Positions 5,304 through 5,540 of a stretch of DNA of 5,540 nucleotides are shown here, piece after piece. This DNA comes from Acidobacteriota bacterium (GTDB lineage: Bacteria; Acidobacteriota; Vicinamibacteria; Vicinamibacterales; Vicinamibacteraceae), in the NCBI GenBank assembly GCA_023418055.1, contig JAEZDP010000341.1:1-5540 (forward strand), written 5' to 3'. The position numbers and the translations under genes were made by a program. Position 1 is the first letter of the stretch, and every line of letters begins with the position of its first letter. The notes below the pieces were generated by a model, which did not search any database, was not told where the DNA came from, and saw nothing but the letters and a program-made list of their open reading frames with translations.

Positions 5304-5540
5304 CTACTCTTCGGTCTTCCAGTGGATCTGGGCAAACGGTATCGCCTCGGTCCGCCGGCCCGCGATGTGCGCCGCAATCTGCCGCGCGTGAAACCGGCCG
5401 TTCTCGATGAACCACCGGTTGGTCTTCAACCCGCCGCACACCGTGCCCGCCACGTACAGCCCCGGACGCGTGGTCTCGAATGTCGCCTCGTCGAACGCCG
5501 GCGTCCGCCACCCGTCGTCTTCGAACGTGACGCCCAGCCG
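5304..5540 (-). CDS. YpdA-like FAD/NAD(P) oxidoreductase, C-terminal fragment
   Basis: The frame is open to the window edge and encodes the last 78 residues, so the N-terminal dinucleotide-binding domains are outside. GLYVAGTVCGG (27-37) is the second FAD-contacting motif of thioredoxin-reductase-like flavoproteins, in which the Gly-Leu-Tyr-x-Ala-Gly segment closes on the flavin. FIENGRFHARQI (44-55) closely resembles the C-terminal signature of YpdA, the putative bacillithiol-disulfide reductase. If so, it would use NADPH to recycle oxidised low-molecular-weight thiol in the cytosol. The assignment rests on these two motifs only; another flavin-dependent monooxygenase or reductase of this fold is possible. 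The stop (TAG, 5304-5306) is 22 bp from the stop of the convergent VOC gene, with no evident terminator between. Confidence 0.72.
   Translation of the reverse strand, partial: RLGVTFEDDGWRTPAFDEATFETTRPGLYVAGTVCGGLKTNRWFIENGRFHARQIAAHIAGRRTEAIPFAQIHWKTEE

Noticed and set aside
5248..5511. 87-codon minus-strand frame at the window end
   Set aside because: The neighbouring frame (5304-5540) encodes clear flavoprotein motifs; this one overlaps the VOC end and has none.

Overview
This 5.5 kb GC-rich window carries the end of the chromosomal replication/transcription operon (dnaG-rpoD), a tRNA gene with CAU anticodon, and then a run of small accessory genes. The organism is a bacterium. The pairing of dnaG and rpoD, a stand-alone TonB-C-domain secreted protein, a Tat-exported NIPSNAP-domain protein and a YpdA-type oxidoreductase would fit a high-GC Acidobacteriota member (Vicinamibacteria-like). 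That placement is inference from gene content, not a phylogenetic result.

Layout. 1-849 (+) is the 3' part of dnaG (primase), from inside the TOPRIM domain to the helicase-binding end. 846-2615 (+) is complete rpoD, the primary sigma factor, overlapping dnaG by the four bases GTGA. 2616-3052 is a 437-bp stretch without a protein gene. It holds a long inverted pair of heptamer arrays, a tRNA (2723-2798, best read as tRNA-Ile2), duplicated copies of that tRNA's 3' end (2821-2832 and 2876-2897), and a second, diverged heptamer array (2906-2961). 3053-3577 (+) is a small secreted protein with a TonB C-terminal domain and a TTG start. 3606-3974 (+) is a MmcQ/YjbR-family protein. 3959-4783 (-) is a Tat-signal protein with two NIPSNAP domains; its 3' end overlaps the previous gene tail to tail by 16 bp. 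4784-4888 is a divergent intergenic gap with another heptamer array. 4889-5281 (+) is a VOC/glyoxalase-fold protein. 5304-5540 (-) is the C-terminal piece of a YpdA-like FAD/NAD(P) oxidoreductase that runs off the window.

The most unusual material is non-coding. One degenerate 7-bp repeat family (consensus YTCAYGC, complement GCRTGAR) appears at three intergenic sites. Twice it occurs as inverted arms that should fold into hairpins: a roughly 77-nt structure between rpoD and the tRNA, and an 11-bp perfect stem that contains the start codon of the VOC gene. The tRNA is followed by partial copies of its own 3' end, which recalls either integrase att-site duplication or the tRNA-tail repeats of the E. 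coli tyrT operon. The accessory genes show no obvious common pathway. The TonB-C and YjbR genes (28-bp gap) may be cotranscribed.
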